Positions 4,641 through 6,648 of a stretch of 6,648 nt of DNA are shown here, one piece after another. A program made the translations under genes and the position numbers. Under the pieces are notes generated by a model. The model saw nothing but the letters and a program-made list of their open reading frames with translations. It had not been told where the DNA came from and did not search any database. The DNA comes from Deltaproteobacteria bacterium (lineage in GTDB: Bacteria; Bdellovibrionota_C; UBA2361; SZUA-149; JADYYL01), in NCBI GenBank assembly GCA_020853655.1, contig JADYYL010000120.1:1-6648 (forward strand), given 5' to 3'. The number at the start of each line of letters is the position of its first letter. Position 1 is the stretch's first letter.

Positions 4641-6337
4641 ACCGCAATGATCCGAGCCAGCCATTCATCTCGCGCAAGCACCTCTTGCCGAAAATCCGGG
4701 GGAAACGCGCTATCAAAGGCACGTCCTGACTGGGAGCTCGTGCGAGGAAGGAGTCGTCGTGGCTGGAGATAATGGGAGCGCTCTCGGTGCCGCTGATCGA
4801 ACGCTCGAGTTGGCGGCGCAACTCGCCACTTTCGATAGAGCAATAATTCGGCAGGATGAATCTGATACGGCGCTCCGGTCATTTCGCACAAGAACAGCGA
4901 CTTCGCAGCTTCGTCGCTCAGTTCGTCAAGCGTCAGAGGGAGTTCTGCAAAACGGTCGGATGCCGAGATATCGCCTTCCGCTCCTACCAGCTGCGATGGT
5001 CGGACCCCCTCGTCCCCTTTCTCCCAGCGATAACTGAGCATCTCACACTGGTACTCGTTAAGCGCCATGCTCTCTGCCGCGGTCGACTGGTTGTAAGCAA
5101 AATCGCTCATGACCCCCGGAAAGAACTTCCCCCATGCACGCTTCCGTCGGAGCGTGTCCTCAATCTTCGCAAGCGCCTCGCGATAGACTTCAGCGGAATA
5201 CTGCTTGTTGAAGATGCAGTACTGTTTTCCCTTCAGCCCGATACACCCGAAAAGGTCACTGCTCTCACTGCAATACAAGCAGTACATCATGTTCTCGACG
5301 TCAGTCTGACATGAAACGCAGTTCTTTAGATTCGACGCCCGCTGACCGCAAGCGACGACTTGAGCGGATCGCTCTATTGGACCAATACACGCATAAGCGT
5401 CGAGAATCTCATCGCCGCCGACAACTCGAATCGCGTCGCACATCTGAGAGGATTCAGAACACTCAAAACAATCAAATACGTTTGAACAGTGCCGTAAGTA
5501 GTTGCCACGTTCACTCACCGCGCTCTCGAGCGAGCCGATGTAGTGTGGCACTGGATGTCGCTTCAAGAAGTCGACGAACGTATCCTTCGCAGAGTCGAGC
5601 TTCGGACGAATCGAGAAATCCCACTCTCGAATTCGTTCCTCGTATCGCTCCTTGCTGAGCTGCTCATTAAAGATGCAGTAACGGCTGCCAGTGAGATTCG
5701 CGCAGAACAGGCAATCAGCGCAGTCGTAGCACTGAAACAGAAAGGCAGAATCCGCCACATTCTCGCAATGGCGGAGGAATTTGCCGTTGCGACAGGATCG
5801 GCAGTCGACGCACTCGTAGCAACTGACACAATCGTCAAGACTCAAACAATCAGCGCAATCATCGCAGCGAATCAGGCCAACTGAATAGAAACACCTTGCG
5901 ATTCGAAATGAATCTGCGACGCAGAATGACTTCTCAGCGTCACCACAGTTCTGCGCAGCGGTCACACCGCTCAGCCTTGTGCCGAACATCGCGGGGCGTG
6001 GGACCTTACAAAAAAATTCGTAGAGCTGCTCGAAAAAGGGCTGGCGCGAATTGTACTCGATAGCGAAGGACATCGGGTCCCATGCGTCGGACGACCACTC
6101 GTCAGTCGCGTAGACGGGAAACGGCGCGCTCGCCGGATACGGTGCGTAGATCCGCTTCTTCGACAGCGAAGAGGTCCGCCAAAAGAACCGCCGCTCATTA
6201 TGGAAGGCGAGCTTGCGACGAAGTCGCTCCGCCGAGACGAGTTCCGGCGTCGGTAAGCCGAACCGCGCATAGGCCTCTCGCTCCGTCTCGCTCAGCGCGA
6301 ACGGCACTCCAGTCACCTTACATACAAGCTGTTCCAT
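4637..6337 (-). CDS. Large Cys-rich repeat protein of the type seen in CPR bacteria, function unknown
   Basis: A 566-residue protein with 33 cysteines, 29 of them in a core at 131-374, and no signal peptide or membrane span, so probably cytoplasmic. It matches a family I recall from Candidate Phyla Radiation genomes, often labelled zinc-ribbon or, misleadingly, CaiB/BaiF family protein. Shared features are DEWSSDAWDP (79-88), PFFEQLYEF (100-108), KVPRP (111-115), long CxxC runs, YCIFN followed by a Gln/Ser/Tyr-containing helix (220-232 and 373-385) and WGKFFPG (402-408). Residues 6-81 and 484-559 are homologous without gaps (22 of 76 identical). Cysteines at 149-221 lie in strict three-residue register. 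In CPR members I recall CxxC or CxxT pairs where this protein has RTSSLS (54-59) and RTSSQS (532-537), so the end domains may not bind metal. The ATG at 6337 is the only upstream option before a stop, but its Shine-Dalgarno is weak. It heads the psd operon. The core may bind Zn or Fe-S; this is inference. Confidence 0.85.
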   Translation of the reverse strand: MEQLVCKVTGVPFALSETEREAYARFGLPTPELVSAERLRRKLAFHNERRFFWRTSSLSKKRIYAPYPASAPFPVYATDEWSSDAWDPMSFAIEYNSRQPFFEQLYEFFCKVPRPAMFGTRLSGVTAAQNCGDAEKSFCVADSFRIARCFYSVGLIRCDDCADCLSLDDCVSCYECVDCRSCRNGKFLRHCENVADSAFLFQCYDCADCLFCANLTGSRYCIFNEQLSKERYEERIREWDFSIRPKLDSAKDTFVDFLKRHPVPHYIGSLESAVSERGNYLRHCSNVFDCFECSESSQMCDAIRVVGGDEILDAYACIGPIERSAQVVACGQRASNLKNCVSCQTDVENMMYCLYCSESSDLFGCIGLKGKQYCIFNKQYSAEVYREALAKIEDTLRRKRAWGKFFPGVMSDFAYNQSTAAESMALNEYQCEMLSYRWEKGDEGVRPSQLVGAEGDISASDRFAELPLTLDELSDEAAKSLFLCEMTGAPYQIHPAELLLYRKWRVAPPTRAFDQRHRERSHYLQPRRLLPRTSSQSGRAFDSAFPPDFRQEVLARDEWLARIIAV

Positions 6338-6453
6338 AGTGGCACGACCAAAGATGGGTCAGGGAGTTGAAACGGTGCTTCCCAACGTCCTTCGCTGGAA
6401 ACTCACTCCCCACTTCTCGCGAGCCACAACGCGGCGCGCCCCGAATCGCCATC

Positions 6454-6483
6454 ATTTCAGGCGTAGACTGTGACGAGTGTCAA
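6454..6483 (-). promoter_or_regulatory. Candidate sigma-70-type promoter of the Cys-rich/psd/transglycosylase operon
   Basis: On the minus strand a perfect TTGACA (6483-6478) is followed after 18 bases by TGAAAT (6459-6454), four of six matches to TATAAT. Transcription would start near 6447 and give a leader of about 110 bases. The leader contains the palindromes GGCGCGCC (6433-6440) and CTCGCGAG (6416-6423), and a possible long-range stem GGGAGT/ACTCCC (6362-6367 with 6405-6410). It is the only good promoter-like pair I see upstream of the operon. Confidence 0.4.
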
Positions 6484-6530
6484 TCAAGGAATTTCAATGA
6501 GGCCTAGAGCGTGTTATGCACTTTTTCCTC

Positions 6531-6618
6531 GTCGCGAGAAGCTGAGAGCGGGAGCAGATGCGAGGAGGGTGCCGGAGCGAGCGCGGAGGCGGCCTGAAGG
6601 CCGTTGAGCACTCGCGAC
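6531..6618. repeat. Inverted repeat GTCGCGAG/CTCGCGAC enclosing a hairpin
   Basis: GTCGCGAG (6531-6538) and CTCGCGAC (6611-6618) are perfect inverted copies 72 bases apart. Between them CGGCCTGAAGGCCG (6590-6603) folds on itself into a 5- or 6-base-pair stem. The enclosed DNA is purine- and GC-rich. This may be an intergenic repeat element, a structured RNA or the end of a neighbouring transcription unit. Confidence 0.35.
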
Positions 6619-6648
6619 AAACCCGACGACGCAGATGCTTCCGATATC

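Larger units (their letters stand above)
6338..6648. other. Intergenic right end of the window, no gene seen
   Basis: I find no supportable coding region. A 36-codon plus-strand frame from an ATG at 6497 is Arg-rich and has no recognisable content, and the minus-strand frame open from the right edge stops within 45 codons. The stretch contains the operon promoter and leader on the left and a set of inverted repeats on the right, which may belong to a neighbouring gene outside the window. Confidence 0.5.

Noticed and set aside
4637..6337. CaiB/BaiF CoA-transferase annotation often attached to this family
   Set aside because: Nothing in the sequence resembles a CoA-transferase; the protein is a Cys-rich repeat protein. 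The label appears to be a propagated error.

Overview
The window reads as chromosomal DNA of a moderately GC-rich Gram-negative bacterium. The evidence is a long-form IspH of the kind found in Bacteroidota and several other Gram-negative phyla, a membrane-anchored lytic transglycosylase, and a phosphatidylserine decarboxylase that makes phosphatidylethanolamine. The phylum cannot be fixed from these genes. No mobile element, CRISPR array, tRNA or rRNA is visible.

Layout. Bases 1-751 hold no gene I can support, but they contain several hairpins and palindromes and end in an excellent ribosome binding site. ispH (752-1984, +) follows, then a short ORF for a 56-residue single-span membrane protein (2129-2299, +). 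After a convergent intergenic stretch, everything to the right is on the minus strand. An acyl-carrier-protein-like small protein (2552-2857) lacks the serine that normally carries phosphopantetheine. Next is a 167-base gap with a terminator-like nested hairpin. Then comes a tightly overlapped three-gene operon, transcribed right to left: a 566-residue Cys-rich protein (4637-6337), psd (3753-4640) and a lytic transglycosylase (3025-3756). Both junctions in this operon are 4-base ATGA overlaps. A candidate sigma-70-type promoter lies at 6454-6483, and the right end holds inverted repeats but no gene.

How the genes work together. ispH performs the last step of the MEP isoprenoid pathway and appears independent of the rest. 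Two members of the minus-strand operon act at the cell envelope: Psd in phospholipid synthesis and the transglycosylase in peptidoglycan cleavage. Their partner, the large Cys-rich protein, belongs to a family I recognise mainly from Candidate Phyla Radiation (Patescibacteria) genomes and that has no known function to my knowledge. It has two homologous terminal domains, an ungapped 76-residue repeat, around a core with 29 cysteines. Its translational coupling to psd in what looks like an ordinary Gram-negative genome is the most interesting feature here.
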